The notes beneath the pieces were generated by a model that worked only from the letters and a program-made list of their open reading frames with translations, ran no database searches and was not told the origin of the DNA. The translations under genes and the position numbers were made by a program. From contig NZ_CP133268.1 of NCBI RefSeq assembly GCF_030915385.1, positions 806,001 to 870,000 on the forward strand: 64,000 nt of DNA, written 5' to 3'. This DNA is from Neobacillus sp. PS3-12. GTDB taxonomy: Bacteria > Bacillota > Bacilli > Bacillales > Cytobacillaceae. Shown one piece after another: positions 1-8,703 of the stretch. The number at the start of each line of letters is the position of its first letter. The first letter of the stretch is position 1.

Positions 1-932
1 ATAACCTCTGGAATCCCACCTACGTTCGTGCCAATACACGGGACACCGCATGCCATTGCCTCTAACAGAACCAGTCCAAAACTTTCCTTTTCGGATAAAA
101 GCAGCATTAAATCACTTATGGAATACAGTTCTTCAAGGTTTTCCTGTCTCCCTAAAAAAAGGACACGATTGTTAAGACCAAGTTTATTGACTAATTTACT
201 CACTTTACTCACTTCTGGACCATCGCCGACAAGTAGTAATTTCGCAGGCATTGTCTCTGCAATTTTAGCGAATGTTTTTACAACATCATCAACCCTTTTT
301 ACAGGACGAAAGTTTGATACATGGATAATTACTTTTTCCGCTATGTCAATCCCGAATTCCTCCCTCAAATGAGAAGAATCACTTTTCTGATAAACCCGAT
401 GATCAATGAAATTATAAACGGTCTCAATTGTTTTATCTGGATTAATTAACTCATAGGTTTGTTCACTCAATGAAGTAGACACAGCGGTAACAATGTCTGA
501 TTTTTCTATTCCAAATTTTATCGCATCTGTTAATGACGAATCATATCCAAGAACCGTAATATCAGTTCCATGAAGCGTTGTAACAATCTTTAGATTTCGA
601 TTACACATTTGCTTCGCTAAAATCGCACAAACTGCATGTGGAATAGCATAATGGACATGAAGAAGATCCAATTGTTCCATATTTACCACTTCCGCCATCT
701 TACTTGCCAAAGCAATATCATATGGAGGAAACTGGAATACAGAGTATTGATTTACCTCAACTTGATGGTAATAAATATTATGGTACATCCTTTTAAGGCG
801 GAAGGGGAGACTAGAAGAGATAAAGTGAATCTCATGTCCCCTCTCAGCTAGCATTTTACCTAATTCTGTGGCGACCACTCCGGAGCCTCCTACAGTTGGA
901 TAGCAGGTAATGCCGATTTTAAGCTTTCTCAT
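1..932 (-). CDS. bshA: N-acetyl-alpha-D-glucosaminyl L-malate synthase (bacillithiol step 1), 3' end outside window
   Basis: GT4-family glycosyltransferase that joins UDP-GlcNAc to L-malate in the first step of bacillithiol synthesis. Reading from ATG at 932, the protein begins [18 protein letters not shown], the glycine-rich N-terminal loop of GT4 enzymes, and continues with a typical HVHYAIPHA segment, [10 protein letters not shown], a FRPVKR donor-site segment and EAMACGVP near residue 300. About 310 codons are visible; the family has about 377 residues, so the C-terminus lies beyond the window edge. It starts 28 bp after mgsA, where B. subtilis has bshB1 between the two. The family assignment is firm. 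Confidence 0.93.
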   Translation of the reverse strand, partial: MRKLKIGITCYPTVGGSGVVATELGKMLAERGHEIHFISSSLPFRLKRMYHNIYYHQVEVNQYSVFQFPPYDIALASKMAEVVNMEQLDLLHVHYAIPHAVCAILAKQMCNRNLKIVTTLHGTDITVLGYDSSLTDAIKFGIEKSDIVTAVSTSLSEQTYELINPDKTIETVYNFIDHRVYQKSDSSHLREEFGIDIAEKVIIHVSNFRPVKRVDDVVKTFAKIAETMPAKLLLVGDGPEVSKVSKLVNKLGLNNRVLFLGRQENLEELYSISDLMLLLSEKESFGLVLLEAMACGVPCIGTNVGGIPEV

Positions 933-960
933 TCAAATTCTCCTAAATATATACAATTGG

Positions 961-1383
961 TTATTTTAAATCCTCTTCACCATTATTCTCTTTAACAATG
1001 TTTCTCCATTCAAGTAATCCTTCATCCATGCCCCTAATCAATAATTCAGCTGTTCCCATGTTAGTTGCTAAGGGGATTGAATAAACATCACATAAGCGTA
1101 CAAGGGCCGTTACGTCAGGCTCATGCGGTTGGGCAGTTAGTGGGTCTCTAAAGAAAAAGATAGCATCCATATTATTTTGGGCAATCATCGCACCTATTTG
1201 CTGGTCTCCACCGAGCGGACCTGATTGAAAGCGGTGAACATCAAGCCCAGTAGCATCCATGATCCTTTGCCCAGTTGTCCCTGTGGCGAATAATTGATGT
1301 TTTGCAAAGATTGTTTTATAGGCAGTTGCAAATTGGACCAAAGCATCCTTCTTTTTATCGTGAGCAATTAAAGCAATGTTCAT
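961..1383 (-). CDS. mgsA: Methylglyoxal synthase
   Basis: Converts dihydroxyacetone phosphate to methylglyoxal and phosphate, an overflow bypass of lower glycolysis in the cytosol. The 140-residue length is normal for the family. The signature [13 protein letters not shown] lies around residues 55-69, followed by [14 protein letters not shown], which contributes active-site residues, and the phosphate-binding ATGTTG segment near residue 38. ATG at 1383 follows the dapB stop by 12 nt and is preceded by an AGGGG ribosome site. It is the penultimate visible gene of a ypjD-dapB-mgsA-bshA run, the same order as in B. subtilis apart from the missing bshB1. Confidence 0.96.
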   Translation of the reverse strand: MNIALIAHDKKKDALVQFATAYKTIFAKHQLFATGTTGQRIMDATGLDVHRFQSGPLGGDQQIGAMIAQNNMDAIFFFRDPLTAQPHEPDVTALVRLCDVYSIPLATNMGTAELLIRGMDEGLLEWRNIVKENNGEEDLK

Positions 1384-1395
1384 ATCAAATAACCC

Positions 1396-2196
1396 CTATT
1401 CTAAGATATTTTCAAGTCCATATACAAAGCTATTTACTTTCATAACTGTTTCTACCGCAACTTTAACTCCTGACATAAACGAACTACGATTGTATGAATC
1501 ATGTCGAATGGTTAATGTTTGTCCATCCGAACCTAACAAAACTTGTTGGTGGGCAATTAACCCAGGCAGGCGGACGGAATGAATATGCATACCATCATAA
1601 TCAGCCCCTCTAGCTCCAGCGATTGTTTCTTTTTCACTAGGATGCCCTTGCTTTTTCGCTTCTCGAACAGCCGATATCATTTCTGCTGTCTTTACTGCTG
1701 TTCCAGATGGGGCATCGAGCTTTTGATCGTGATGCATTTCAATAATTTCAATATCCTCAAAATACTTTGCCGCCATTTGAGAAAACTTCATCATTAAAAC
1801 AGCACCAATAGCAAAATTAGGTGCAATAATGCAGCCTAATTGTTTTTCACGACAAATTGCCTCTAACTCTTCTAATTCATTTTTTGAAAAACCTGTTGTG
1901 CCTACTACAGGGCGAACATTATAGGAAAGGGCAGTTTTTGTATGCAGCATACCTACCTCTGGTGTTGTTAAATCTATTAATACATCTGCAGAATTATTCT
2001 GCAAACATTTTTCAAGATCTGTATAAATAGGTATATCTAAAGGAGGAAATCCTTCTAAATCACTTAGTTTCATCCCATCATTTTTATTGTCAATTACGGC
2101 AATCAGTTGAAAGTGTTCTGTTGAATGAACAAGTGCAACTGCTTCGCACCCCATCCTACCACGCGGGCCGGCAATAATAATTTTAATTTTCTCCAT
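1396..2196 (-). CDS. dapB: 4-hydroxy-tetrahydrodipicolinate reductase
   Basis: NAD(P)H-dependent step of lysine and diaminopimelate synthesis, which also feeds dipicolinate for spores. The Rossmann loop GPRGRMG is at residues 10-16. The catalytic His155-His156 pair and Lys159 lie in [15 protein letters not shown], the family signature. I chose ATG 2196 (266 aa) because it gives the usual N-terminus [10 protein letters not shown] and has a GGAGTGAAG site just upstream; the longer open frame upstream has no family counterpart. The start lies inside the 3' end of ypjD (about 14 nt overlap), suggesting translational coupling. Confidence 0.96.
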   Translation of the reverse strand: MEKIKIIIAGPRGRMGCEAVALVHSTEHFQLIAVIDNKNDGMKLSDLEGFPPLDIPIYTDLEKCLQNNSADVLIDLTTPEVGMLHTKTALSYNVRPVVGTTGFSKNELEELEAICREKQLGCIIAPNFAIGAVLMMKFSQMAAKYFEDIEIIEMHHDQKLDAPSGTAVKTAEMISAVREAKKQGHPSEKETIAGARGADYDGMHIHSVRLPGLIAHQQVLLGSDGQTLTIRHDSYNRSSFMSGVKVAVETVMKVNSFVYGLENILE

Positions 2197-2545
2197 CTTC
2201 TTCACTCCGAATATCTTGAATAATTCTTGTCCAACGATTTTTATCTCTTGTCGCAAATTTGTTCATAACTATGTCGTGCGCTTTTTCTAAATCAATATTT
2301 AAAGAGTTTGCAAAGCAAATAAGGACAAAGAAAAGATCGCCAAGCTCCTCTTCAATCGTTTTTTCAACTTCATTCGTTTTTTTAGGCTTTTCACCATAAT
2401 AATGATTGACCTCTCTGGCCAGCTCGCCTAATTCCTCAGTCATTCTTGCCAACATCGCCAGGGGACTAAAATACCCTTCCTTAAACTGACTGATATATGT
2501 ATTTACTTCTGCTTGAAGCTCTTGAATTGTTTTGCCTTCTGCCAA
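2183..2545 (-). CDS. ypjD: MazG-like nucleotide pyrophosphohydrolase YpjD
   Basis: Small all-alpha NTP pyrophosphohydrolase of the MazG/dUTPase-like fold, presumably a housecleaning enzyme; its substrate is not known from sequence. The central block [21 protein letters not shown] and the EEELGD segment carry the acidic metal ligands expected of the family. Two starts are possible. GTG at 2554 has only a weak AAGGA. TTG at 2545 is preceded by GAGGTGA at ideal spacing and gives the length and N-terminus of the B. subtilis protein, so I prefer it. It overlaps dapB downstream and heads the ypjD-dapB-mgsA-bshA run. Confidence 0.9.
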   Translation of the reverse strand: MAEGKTIQELQAEVNTYISQFKEGYFSPLAMLARMTEELGELAREVNHYYGEKPKKTNEVEKTIEEELGDLFFVLICFANSLNIDLEKAHDIVMNKFATRDKNRWTRIIQDIRSEEDGEN

Positions 2546-2647
2546 AGTTTTCACCTCAATTTCCTTCCACTAAAAAAATACCACATCTTTCATGTTAGCT
2601 AAATTATCTGCTTTTTACAAATGTTTTCACCAAGTTAATTTCTCTGA

Positions 2648-2676
2648 TTGCCCGCCTAAAATTTTTCTTATATAAT
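2648..2676 (+). promoter_or_regulatory. Sigma-A promoter of the YitT-family gene
   Basis: TTGCCC (2648-2653), a 17-bp spacer and a perfect TATAAT (2671-2676) lie 47 bp before the ATG on the + strand. Confidence 0.75.
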
Positions 2677-2690
2677 TAAACCGCTTACAG

Positions 2691-2722
2691 AGGAGGAAGA
2701 TATATTGTAAAGGAGGAAGATC
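2691..2722 (+). promoter_or_regulatory. Duplicated Shine-Dalgarno with a TTG-TAA start-stop pair
   Basis: AGGAGGAAGAT occurs twice, at 2691-2701 and 2711-2721. Eight bases after the first AGGAGG a TTG (2705-2707) is followed at once by TAA (2708-2710). The second copy serves the ATG at 2723. What is seen is the exact duplication and spacing; any effect on translation is inference. Confidence 0.5.
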
Positions 2723-3595
2723 ATGATTTTACATACGAGACTAAAGAATATCATGTTAATCATACTTGGCGCTGCCATAATGTCTTTTGGATTGGTCAAT
2801 TTTAATATGCAAAACAAATTAGCAGAAGGTGGCTTTACTGGAATTACTTTACTGTTCTATTTTTTATTTAAATGGGACCCGTCCTATACTAACTTACTTT
2901 TAAATATTCCTCTCTTCTTTATTGGCTGGAAATTACTTGGCCGAAATACTTTTTTCTATACGATTATTGGAACGGTCAGTGTTTCTATCTTTTTATGGAT
3001 TTTTCAAAGAAACGCAATTGACATGCCATTAAAAAATGATCTTACCTTAGCGGCTTTATTTGCAGGGGTATTTACGGGGATTGGACTTGGTATTATCTTT
3101 CGGTATGGAGGTACAACTGGAGGAGTTGATATTATCGCCAGGCTTGCCCATAAATACACAGGCGGAACCATGGGAAAAACAATGTTCATTTTTGATGCCT
3201 GTGTCATTACGCTGTCATTGATCACATATTTAAACTATAAACAGGCTATGTACACTCTTGTTGCGGTATTTGTTGGTGCCCGAGTTATTGATTTTATGCA
3301 GGAAGGGGCTTATTCAGCAAGGGGAGCAATGATTGTTTCAGATAAAAAAGAAGAAATTGCCAAAAGTATCATGGAGGAATTGGATAGAGGTGTTACCATT
3401 TTAAAAGGTTACGGGTTTTACACGAGAAGTGACCGTGAAGTCATTTACTGTGTTGTAGCAAAGAATGAAATTTTTCGGCTAAAAAGTCTTATTACTTCCA
3501 TTGATCCACATGCCTTTGTTTCAATTACGGTTGTTCATGACGTACATGGAGAAGGCTTTACTCTTGACGAAAATAAAAAACCAATTGAACCATAA
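2723..3595 (+). CDS. ypjC: YitT/DUF161-DUF2179 membrane protein (YpjC)
   Basis: Polytopic membrane protein of the YitT family, function unknown, possibly a transporter. The first 200 residues hold about five or six hydrophobic segments, with the family motif YGGTTGGVDIIARL between them. Residues 205-285 form the soluble DUF2179 domain, with the typical RGVTILKGYGFYTR and a C-terminus ending HDVHGEGFT. Length (290) is normal. It is divergent from ypjD, has its own strong promoter and an unusual tandem ribosome site, and is followed by a terminator shared with the converging metallopeptidase gene. Confidence 0.9.
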   Translation: MILHTRLKNIMLIILGAAIMSFGLVNFNMQNKLAEGGFTGITLLFYFLFKWDPSYTNLLLNIPLFFIGWKLLGRNTFFYTIIGTVSVSIFLWIFQRNAIDMPLKNDLTLAALFAGVFTGIGLGIIFRYGGTTGGVDIIARLAHKYTGGTMGKTMFIFDACVITLSLITYLNYKQAMYTLVAVFVGARVIDFMQEGAYSARGAMIVSDKKEEIAKSIMEELDRGVTILKGYGFYTRSDREVIYCVVAKNEIFRLKSLITSIDPHAFVSITVVHDVHGEGFTLDENKKPIEP

Positions 3596-3608
3596 AATAT
3601 AATTAAGT

Positions 3609-3643
3609 GAAAAAAGCCGGAACGAAGGTTTCGGCCTTTTTGT
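3609..3643 (+). terminator. Terminator between converging genes
   Basis: AAAAAGCCGGAAC and GTTTCGGCCTTTTT form a stem with one bulge, followed by a T-run on +. The A-run before it lets it work on the minus strand too. Confidence 0.75.
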
Positions 3644-4323
3644 TAATCATCGTTCCGATTAATACCCGTGTAAATTAGTATTAATCTAAGCAGTTCTAGG
3701 ACAGCTACAGCAGCGGCAGCAACATAAGTAAGTGCGGCTGCATTTAAAACTTTCCTCGTTTCTCTTCTTTCATTTTCGCGAATTAATCCTAGATCTACAA
3801 CCTGTTGCATTGCCCGATTGCTGGCATTAAATTCGACTGGCAATGTAACAATTTGAAATAATACAGCTGCCGCCATGCAAACAATCCCTAGTAACAACAT
3901 TCCACTTAGATGTGCAAAAATCCCAATCATAATTAGGATCCAGGAGAAATTTGAACCAATATTGGCGACAGGCACTAATGCGTGACGGAAGCGTAAAAAG
4001 GCATACCCTTTGGCATCTTGGATAGCATGTCCGCATTCATGTGATGCAACTGCAGCAGCAGCAAGTGACTTACTATGATATATTTCGGGAGATAGGCGAA
4101 CTGTTTTCGTTCTCGGGTCATAATGATCGCTTAAGAAACCATTCCCTAATTGAATTCCGACATTATATAAACCATTTGCATTTAAAACAGCCCTAGCCAC
4201 TTCAGCCCCTGTCATATATGTTGATGAAGCTACTCGTGAGTACTTAGCAAATGTGCCTTTGACATTTAATTGAGCCCAAATAGGGATTAGGATAATGATG
4301 GCAAAGTAAACTAGATAAAGCAT
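3643..4323 (-). CDS. Neutral zinc metallopeptidase, YugP family
   Basis: Membrane-bound zinc metallopeptidase of the YugP family; the physiological substrate is unknown. The zinc-binding HECGHA (HExxH-type) lies in ASHECGHAIQDAKGY around residue 95, preceded by YDPRTKTVRLSPEIYHS, conserved in the family. There is an N-terminal membrane segment (residues 2-18), two more at about 125-165 and one near 200-217. The 226-residue length is normal. In B. subtilis yugP lies elsewhere, so its place between ypjB and the YitT gene is a lineage difference. The paralogue name is not certain, so no symbol is given. Confidence 0.9.
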   Translation of the reverse strand: MLYLVYFAIIILIPIWAQLNVKGTFAKYSRVASSTYMTGAEVARAVLNANGLYNVGIQLGNGFLSDHYDPRTKTVRLSPEIYHSKSLAAAAVASHECGHAIQDAKGYAFLRFRHALVPVANIGSNFSWILIMIGIFAHLSGMLLLGIVCMAAAVLFQIVTLPVEFNASNRAMQQVVDLGLIRENERRETRKVLNAAALTYVAAAAVAVLELLRLILIYTGINRNDD

Positions 4324-4381
4324 GGTTGAACCTCCAATTCAGCTTTACTTTCACTTATTGTATTCAAGCTGAATTTACGTG

Positions 4382-5179
4382 TCAATCTTTATACTCTCTT
4401 CTGTGGTCCTTATGTGTATCCTTATCACCTTTATATTTTCTCCAGCCAACATAGGATAATGTCATAATGATAATACTTCCTGTTGAAATAATTACCCACC
4501 ATAGAGAAGGGTCGGCTTGGTCTTGATCCATGTCAGAAAATAATTTTTTTAAGTCAGTTTCCAAACCGTCGAGTTCTTTTAAACTTTTTGAATTTGAAAC
4601 AATTTGGGAACGATAAACATCAATAAAATTAATCCTTGCATCTATTTTCTGTATATTTTCAACTGGAACATCTATTTTCATACTTGGGTAAATGATGTTG
4701 TATAGGGAAAGAAAAGAGTTGAAACTTGTATTAAATTTGCTTGTGTTACCATTATAGGCAGATTCTTTCACTTGATGAAAGGTGGTCATAATCTGGTCTT
4801 CCATTTCCGTCCATAATGGTTTATGACTCGTTGAAATGGCATCAATGACAAGACGGAACTTTGTTAATCTGCTGATTCTTTCTTGGTAATTCATCGTTGG
4901 ACTGACCGCTGCTTCCATTGCTTCATCACGGGAAACGGTCACAATCCTTACCTCATCCATGGTTAAGGGACGTTTTTTTTCAGCAATCAATGAAAATTGA
5001 TTTGAAAAATAATCCAACAATTTTTTTGCTTCATCGTACTTTTGAAATTTTACCATTTGAAGTGCTTCATCAGATATCTCATCCAGCTTATCGATCGGGG
5101 TCCGCTGGTCTGCAAGTACACTAATCGGAGCGAGCGAAAACACTATCATACAAAATAATAGCATCCATTTTACCTTCAA
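4382..5179 (-). CDS. ypjB: Sporulation protein YpjB
   Basis: Exported, membrane-anchored protein of the YpjB family, annotated as sporulation-linked in Bacillus; its molecular role is unknown. It has an N-terminal signal segment (about residues 4-24), a helical extracytoplasmic domain and one C-terminal transmembrane helix near residues 225-245 followed by a charged tail. I place the start at TTG 5179, giving MKVKWMLLFCM, because AAAGGGGGG lies 6 nt before it. The upstream in-frame ATG at 5197 has no ribosome site and its own codons form the Shine-Dalgarno. The resulting 265 residues match the B. subtilis length. Confidence 0.88.
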   Translation of the reverse strand: MKVKWMLLFCMIVFSLAPISVLADQRTPIDKLDEISDEALQMVKFQKYDEAKKLLDYFSNQFSLIAEKKRPLTMDEVRIVTVSRDEAMEAAVSPTMNYQERISRLTKFRLVIDAISTSHKPLWTEMEDQIMTTFHQVKESAYNGNTSKFNTSFNSFLSLYNIIYPSMKIDVPVENIQKIDARINFIDVYRSQIVSNSKSLKELDGLETDLKKLFSDMDQDQADPSLWWVIISTGSIIIMTLSYVGWRKYKGDKDTHKDHRREYKD

Positions 5180-5254
5180 ACTTGTCCCCCCTTTCATACT
5201 ACTAAAATGTATGAGAGGAAGGACAAGGATAGACCATATTTCTATTTATAGAAT

Positions 5255-5848
5255 TTACTTTATCTTAAGCTGGAAGCGATTTGGACGAATGGCAAAATAA
5301 TAAGCAACTCCAATTGATAAAATCGAAAGCCAGAAAGTAAAATAACCTATTTGGGGAGTATATTTATTCAACATACTATAACGTGGCATCATGAAGAAAA
5401 CATAATCGATAACAACATCATGCAATACCCAGATTGCAGCAATGATTAAATGTTTCCACTTAAACCGATAAAAAGGTGCAAACAGGATTCCTTCAACAGC
5501 CATTGCAAAATGAGAAACCATTAGCATATATCCGGCAGGGTCCAGTTCTCCTTGGACAACATATACAAGGCTATTCATGACAACTGCCCATATACCATAT
5601 TTAAACAATGTGACAATGGCGAGTGCCTCCACAAATGGCCAGTTTTGTTTTAATAGAAAGGCTAGCAAAACAAAACAAAAAAATAAACTGGCTGTTGGGC
5701 TGTCAGGAACAAATGGAAGAAAAATTTTAGGAGTATCTGCCAGCTGCCATCCATACCAGTAGTAACCATAAATTGTCCCAGCTATATTAATAATTAGGAG
5801 CAAAATTAAAAATGACCGATTTGCTATTAAAGGATAAATCCACTTCAC
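5255..5848 (-). CDS. ypjA: DUF1405 membrane protein YpjA
   Basis: Integral membrane protein of family DUF1405, function unknown, found next to qcr genes in Bacillaceae. About six hydrophobic segments span the 197 residues, and the N-terminus carries a GYYWYGWQL segment. The start is GTG at 5848, preceded by GAGGA at 9 nt. It lies downstream of qcrC, separated by the qcr terminator and a dispersed repeat. Its position next to the cytochrome bc genes suggests, but does not show, a respiratory link. Confidence 0.88.
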   Translation of the reverse strand: MKWIYPLIANRSFLILLLIINIAGTIYGYYWYGWQLADTPKIFLPFVPDSPTASLFFCFVLLAFLLKQNWPFVEALAIVTLFKYGIWAVVMNSLVYVVQGELDPAGYMLMVSHFAMAVEGILFAPFYRFKWKHLIIAAIWVLHDVVIDYVFFMMPRYSMLNKYTPQIGYFTFWLSILSIGVAYYFAIRPNRFQLKIK

Positions 5849-5886
5849 GTTTTTATTTCCTCTTTTCTTATGTATGGGATATGAGC

Positions 5887-5957
5887 ATAAAGAAAACTCG
5901 CCGATTGGCGAGCCCCTAAGGGCGAAGACAGAAGCGTTGTTGCCCTTATACTTTCCG
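5887..5957. repeat. Dispersed ~66-bp repeat, copy 1
   Basis: Begins AAAGAAAACTCGCCGATTGG and contains a CTCGCC-GATT-GGCGAG hairpin followed by GGGCGAAGACAGA. A second copy with about four mismatches starts at 48964. Both lie in the same orientation just beyond the 3' end of a minus-strand operon. Confidence 0.8.
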
Positions 5958-5963
5958 CTTAGC

Positions 5964-5996
5964 TAAAAAAGCCGACGAAATCTCGTCAGCTTTTCA
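5964..5996 (-). terminator. qcr operon terminator
   Basis: On the minus strand AAAAGCTGACGA and TCGTCGGCTTTT pair (one wobble) and run into TTTTTT, directly after the qcrC stop. Confidence 0.85.
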
Positions 5997-6002
5997 CTTT
6001 TA

Positions 6003-6776
6003 TTATTTTTTACCAAGACCTGCAATAAACTCCGATAAGGCTTTTAACTGATCTGCATTACCTTTAAATACACCAGCTGGCATCTTACCTTTACCATGTT
6101 GAGCAATATTAGCAATTTGACTAGCGTTTAAACCGGTGCCAATAAGCGTAGGTGCAGCAGCTCCCCCCTGCAAATTATCACCATGACAAGCAATACAGCC
6201 TTGTGACTGAAACGTCTTATAACCTTCGCTTGTTTTATCAATATTTACCTGAGCCCTTATTTTACCTTGTTCTTCTACCTTTTTCCAATCCTCATTAGCT
6301 ACTGATTGCCAAGTTAAAAACACTACTCCAGCTAAAGCTAATAGCATGATAGAAGTAGCAATTGGACGTTTGGCAGGCCTACGCTCTGGACCTCGATCTA
6401 AAAATGGTGCCAAAAGCAAACCACCAAAGGTAAGTCCTGGTATAATCATTGCTCCAATAACTGTGTAGGGACCGGAAGCATAGGAATACTTTAACAATTG
6501 ATATAAAAATAAGAAATACCAATCCGGCAATGGAATATAACCAGTGTCAGTCGGGTCGGCAATCCTTTCAAGCGGAGCCGGGTGGGCGACTGTTAAACAT
6601 AAAAATCCAACTAGAAAAACTGCACCTACCATCCATTCTTTCAAAAGGAAGTTAGGCCAGAATGCTTCTGTTTTACCGGGGTATTCCGAATAATCCTTCG
6701 GAATATTCGGCTTTCGGTGCGAAGGTGCTAACACACGTGAATCACCTACGAACTTCATACCTTTACCGCGATGCAT
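6003..6776 (-). CDS. qcrC: Menaquinol:cytochrome c reductase, cytochrome b/c subunit
   Basis: Fusion subunit of the bacterial bc complex that passes electrons from the quinol site to cytochrome c. The N-terminal half resembles subunit IV of b6f complexes, with membrane segments near residues 48-65, 103-125 and 140-155 and the PLPDWYFLF motif. The C-terminal half is a cytochrome c domain with CIACH (Cys194-His198) for haem attachment and a probable axial Met232 in GKMPAG. The 257-residue length is normal. It is the last gene of qcrA-qcrB-qcrC. Confidence 0.96.
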   Translation of the reverse strand: MHRGKGMKFVGDSRVLAPSHRKPNIPKDYSEYPGKTEAFWPNFLLKEWMVGAVFLVGFLCLTVAHPAPLERIADPTDTGYIPLPDWYFLFLYQLLKYSYASGPYTVIGAMIIPGLTFGGLLLAPFLDRGPERRPAKRPIATSIMLLALAGVVFLTWQSVANEDWKKVEEQGKIRAQVNIDKTSEGYKTFQSQGCIACHGDNLQGGAAAPTLIGTGLNASQIANIAQHGKGKMPAGVFKGNADQLKALSEFIAGLGKK

Positions 6777-6834
6777 CGAGCAATCCCCCTCCTTTTTTCA
6801 TTTGTTTAATCATTAATACAAAACACATTTCATT

Positions 6835-7509
6835 TTATAGCGGTCCAGAAATACCTTGCTTACGAATCATTAAGAAGTGTGCTGCCATTAATCCAAACAA
6901 TGCGCCTGGAAGGAAGAAAACATGGATAGCAAAAAAGCGGGTTAGCGTTTGTGCTCCAACAATCGTTTCATTCCCTGCTAGTAGAATTTTAATATATGAC
7001 CCAATAAACGGAACTGCTGCCGCAATTTGCAAACCAACCTTTGTTGCAAATAGCGCTTTCATGTCCCAAGGTAATAAATAACCTGTAAAACCTAAACCAA
7101 GCATAACAAAGAAAATTAGAACACCAACAACCCAGTTTAGTTCACGAGGCTTTTTATATGCTCCTTGGAAAAAGACGCGTAATGTATGTAAAAACATCAT
7201 AACGAGTACAAGACTTGCGCCCCAGTGATGCATTCCACGTACAATTTGTCCAAATGCTACTTCATTTTGCAAGTAATAAACCGATTCCCATGCATTTTTG
7301 ATATCTGGTACATAGTACATCGTTAGGAACATACCAGAAAGAATTTGAATAACTGTGACGAAGAATGTTAGACCGCCAAAGCAGTACACAAACGCTGAAA
7401 AGTGGTGTGCAGGATTAACATGTTCTGGAACTTCATGGTCTGCGATATCGCGCCACAGCGGCGTAATATCTAAACGTTCATCTACCCAATCGTAAATTTT
7501 GTTTAACAA
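6835..7509 (-). CDS. qcrB: Menaquinol:cytochrome c reductase, cytochrome b6-type subunit
   Basis: Four-helix cytochrome b subunit binding two b-haems and, by analogy with b6f, a covalently attached third haem at Cys43, which is present here in FVYCFGG. Haem-ligand histidines occur in the HHWGASL and AIHVF contexts expected for the family. Length 224 is standard. It starts 3 nt after qcrA and precedes qcrC, as in B. subtilis. It is an integral membrane protein. Confidence 0.97.
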   Translation of the reverse strand: MLNKIYDWVDERLDITPLWRDIADHEVPEHVNPAHHFSAFVYCFGGLTFFVTVIQILSGMFLTMYYVPDIKNAWESVYYLQNEVAFGQIVRGMHHWGASLVLVMMFLHTLRVFFQGAYKKPRELNWVVGVLIFFVMLGLGFTGYLLPWDMKALFATKVGLQIAAAVPFIGSYIKILLAGNETIVGAQTLTRFFAIHVFFLPGALFGLMAAHFLMIRKQGISGPL

Positions 7510-7512
7510 AGA

Positions 7513-8022
7513 TTACGCCCCCTTCCGTGGTTCTGCTTTTCCTAAGTACAGGTAACCGCCCTTTTCTTTGTATGGATAGCGATCAAGCGGTGCTAACGGC
7601 GGTGTTCCAGGAATGTTGGTACCGTCTTTTTCGTATCGGCCATAATGGCAGGGACAGAAAAATTGATTTGGGTAATCCTTATTTGTATTCCATCCAACCG
7701 TACAACCTAGATGTTTACAAACTGGTGAAAGTGCAATAATCTGGTTCGTCTTTTTATCCTTATAGACCCAAGCAGTGTTTGTCACATCAGATTCATACCA
7801 AGCATCTTTTTGCTTGAATGTGAAATCGACACGAACCGGTTCGTCTGTTAGTTCTGCAATCTTTTTATTGGTTGCGATAAAGTTTCCTCCCGCATCAGCC
7901 TTTAAAACTGGATCAACAGCAAAACGAACCATTGGCATTAACATTCCAGCAGCCATAAATCCCCCTACACCAGTCAGTGTGTAGCTTAAGAATTGGCGCC
8001 TTGAAACTCGTTCCTTACTCAT
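7513..8022 (-). CDS. qcrA: Menaquinol:cytochrome c reductase, Rieske iron-sulfur subunit
   Basis: Rieske [2Fe-2S] protein of the bc complex. The two ligand boxes are CKHLGC (Cys102, His104, Cys107) and CPCH (Cys123, Cys125, His126), so all ligands and the disulfide pair are present. The N-terminus SRRQFLSY resembles a twin-arginine signal followed by one membrane helix. ATG at 8022 has an AGAGGGGG site. A well-formed sigma-A promoter lies upstream at 8090-8118, so qcrABC can be transcribed as its own unit. Confidence 0.97.
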   Translation of the reverse strand: MSKERVSRRQFLSYTLTGVGGFMAAGMLMPMVRFAVDPVLKADAGGNFIATNKKIAELTDEPVRVDFTFKQKDAWYESDVTNTAWVYKDKKTNQIIALSPVCKHLGCTVGWNTNKDYPNQFFCPCHYGRYEKDGTNIPGTPPLAPLDRYPYKEKGGYLYLGKAEPRKGA

Positions 8023-8089
8023 GCTTTCCCCCTCTATTAAGATTTAAAGTTCGGCGGACACAAAATTCTAATAAAACTAGGACATAATC

Positions 8090-8118
8090 ATGATATATCA
8101 ATCTTTAATGAAGGTCAA
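8090..8118 (-). promoter_or_regulatory. Sigma-A promoter of qcrABC
   Basis: On the minus strand TTGACC (8113-8118), a 17-bp spacer and TATCAT (8090-8095), about 70 bp before the qcrA ATG. Confidence 0.75.
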
Positions 8119-8149
8119 CATTATCCCAAATAAGGTAAACTTAGGTCTT

Positions 8150-8614
8150 TCATTCAATTTCTTGCCATTTTCGACTAAAAATGGTAAGAATCTGCTGAAC
8201 CTGACTTTCTACAATTGGCACCTTTTGAGAATCCTCTAAATTTTCCAACGGAATAGCTGGAATCCAAATTAATGAATCTTCAAATTTATTTTCACGAGCT
8301 TTCCATTCACTATCACATGTAATTAAAAAGATATGCTTTAATTGATTATTTTTTAAGGCAGAAACCCATCCCTCAAGTTCGCCATACCTCAATTCATCAT
8401 CATGAACGGCTAAATATGTAAATGGAGGTAACAAGAGGATTCTTCCCATAAGTTGTCTTTCAAGCAAAGCCGTTACCAATGTAATAAATTCAGACATGGA
8501 TGCTGCCTGCTTCATTTCCGTACCAAAGCCAACAGGGATTAATGGAATGACAGCTGTATCGATATATTCCTGAGCTTTCTGAAACTGTTCAATATCATGA
8601 GAGATCCATTTCAT
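8150..8614 (-). CDS. ypiF: DUF2487 protein YpiF
   Basis: Cytosolic protein of family DUF2487, function unknown, conserved between ypiB and qcrA in Bacillaceae. The 154-residue protein starts MKWISHDIEQF at ATG 8614. I see no catalytic motif, signal peptide or membrane segment. The terminator inside the end of ypiB separates it from that gene, while the qcrA promoter lies just downstream, so it is probably transcribed with little overlap with either. Confidence 0.88.
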   Translation of the reverse strand: MKWISHDIEQFQKAQEYIDTAVIPLIPVGFGTEMKQAASMSEFITLVTALLERQLMGRILLLPPFTYLAVHDDELRYGELEGWVSALKNNQLKHIFLITCDSEWKARENKFEDSLIWIPAIPLENLEDSQKVPIVESQVQQILTIFSRKWQEIE

Positions 8615-8671
8615 TGATCATCACTCCAAGCACTTTAGATTCCTCTTAATCATATCATTTAAAAAGCAAAC

Positions 8672-8703
8672 AAAAAAATAGCAGCTTGCTTACTGTAAGC
8701 TGC
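8672..8703 (-). terminator. ypiB terminator overlapping its stop codon
   Basis: On the minus strand GCAGCTT...AAGCTGC with a TATTTTTTT tail. The 5' arm encodes the last residues of YpiB and the loop holds its stop codon. Confidence 0.75.
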
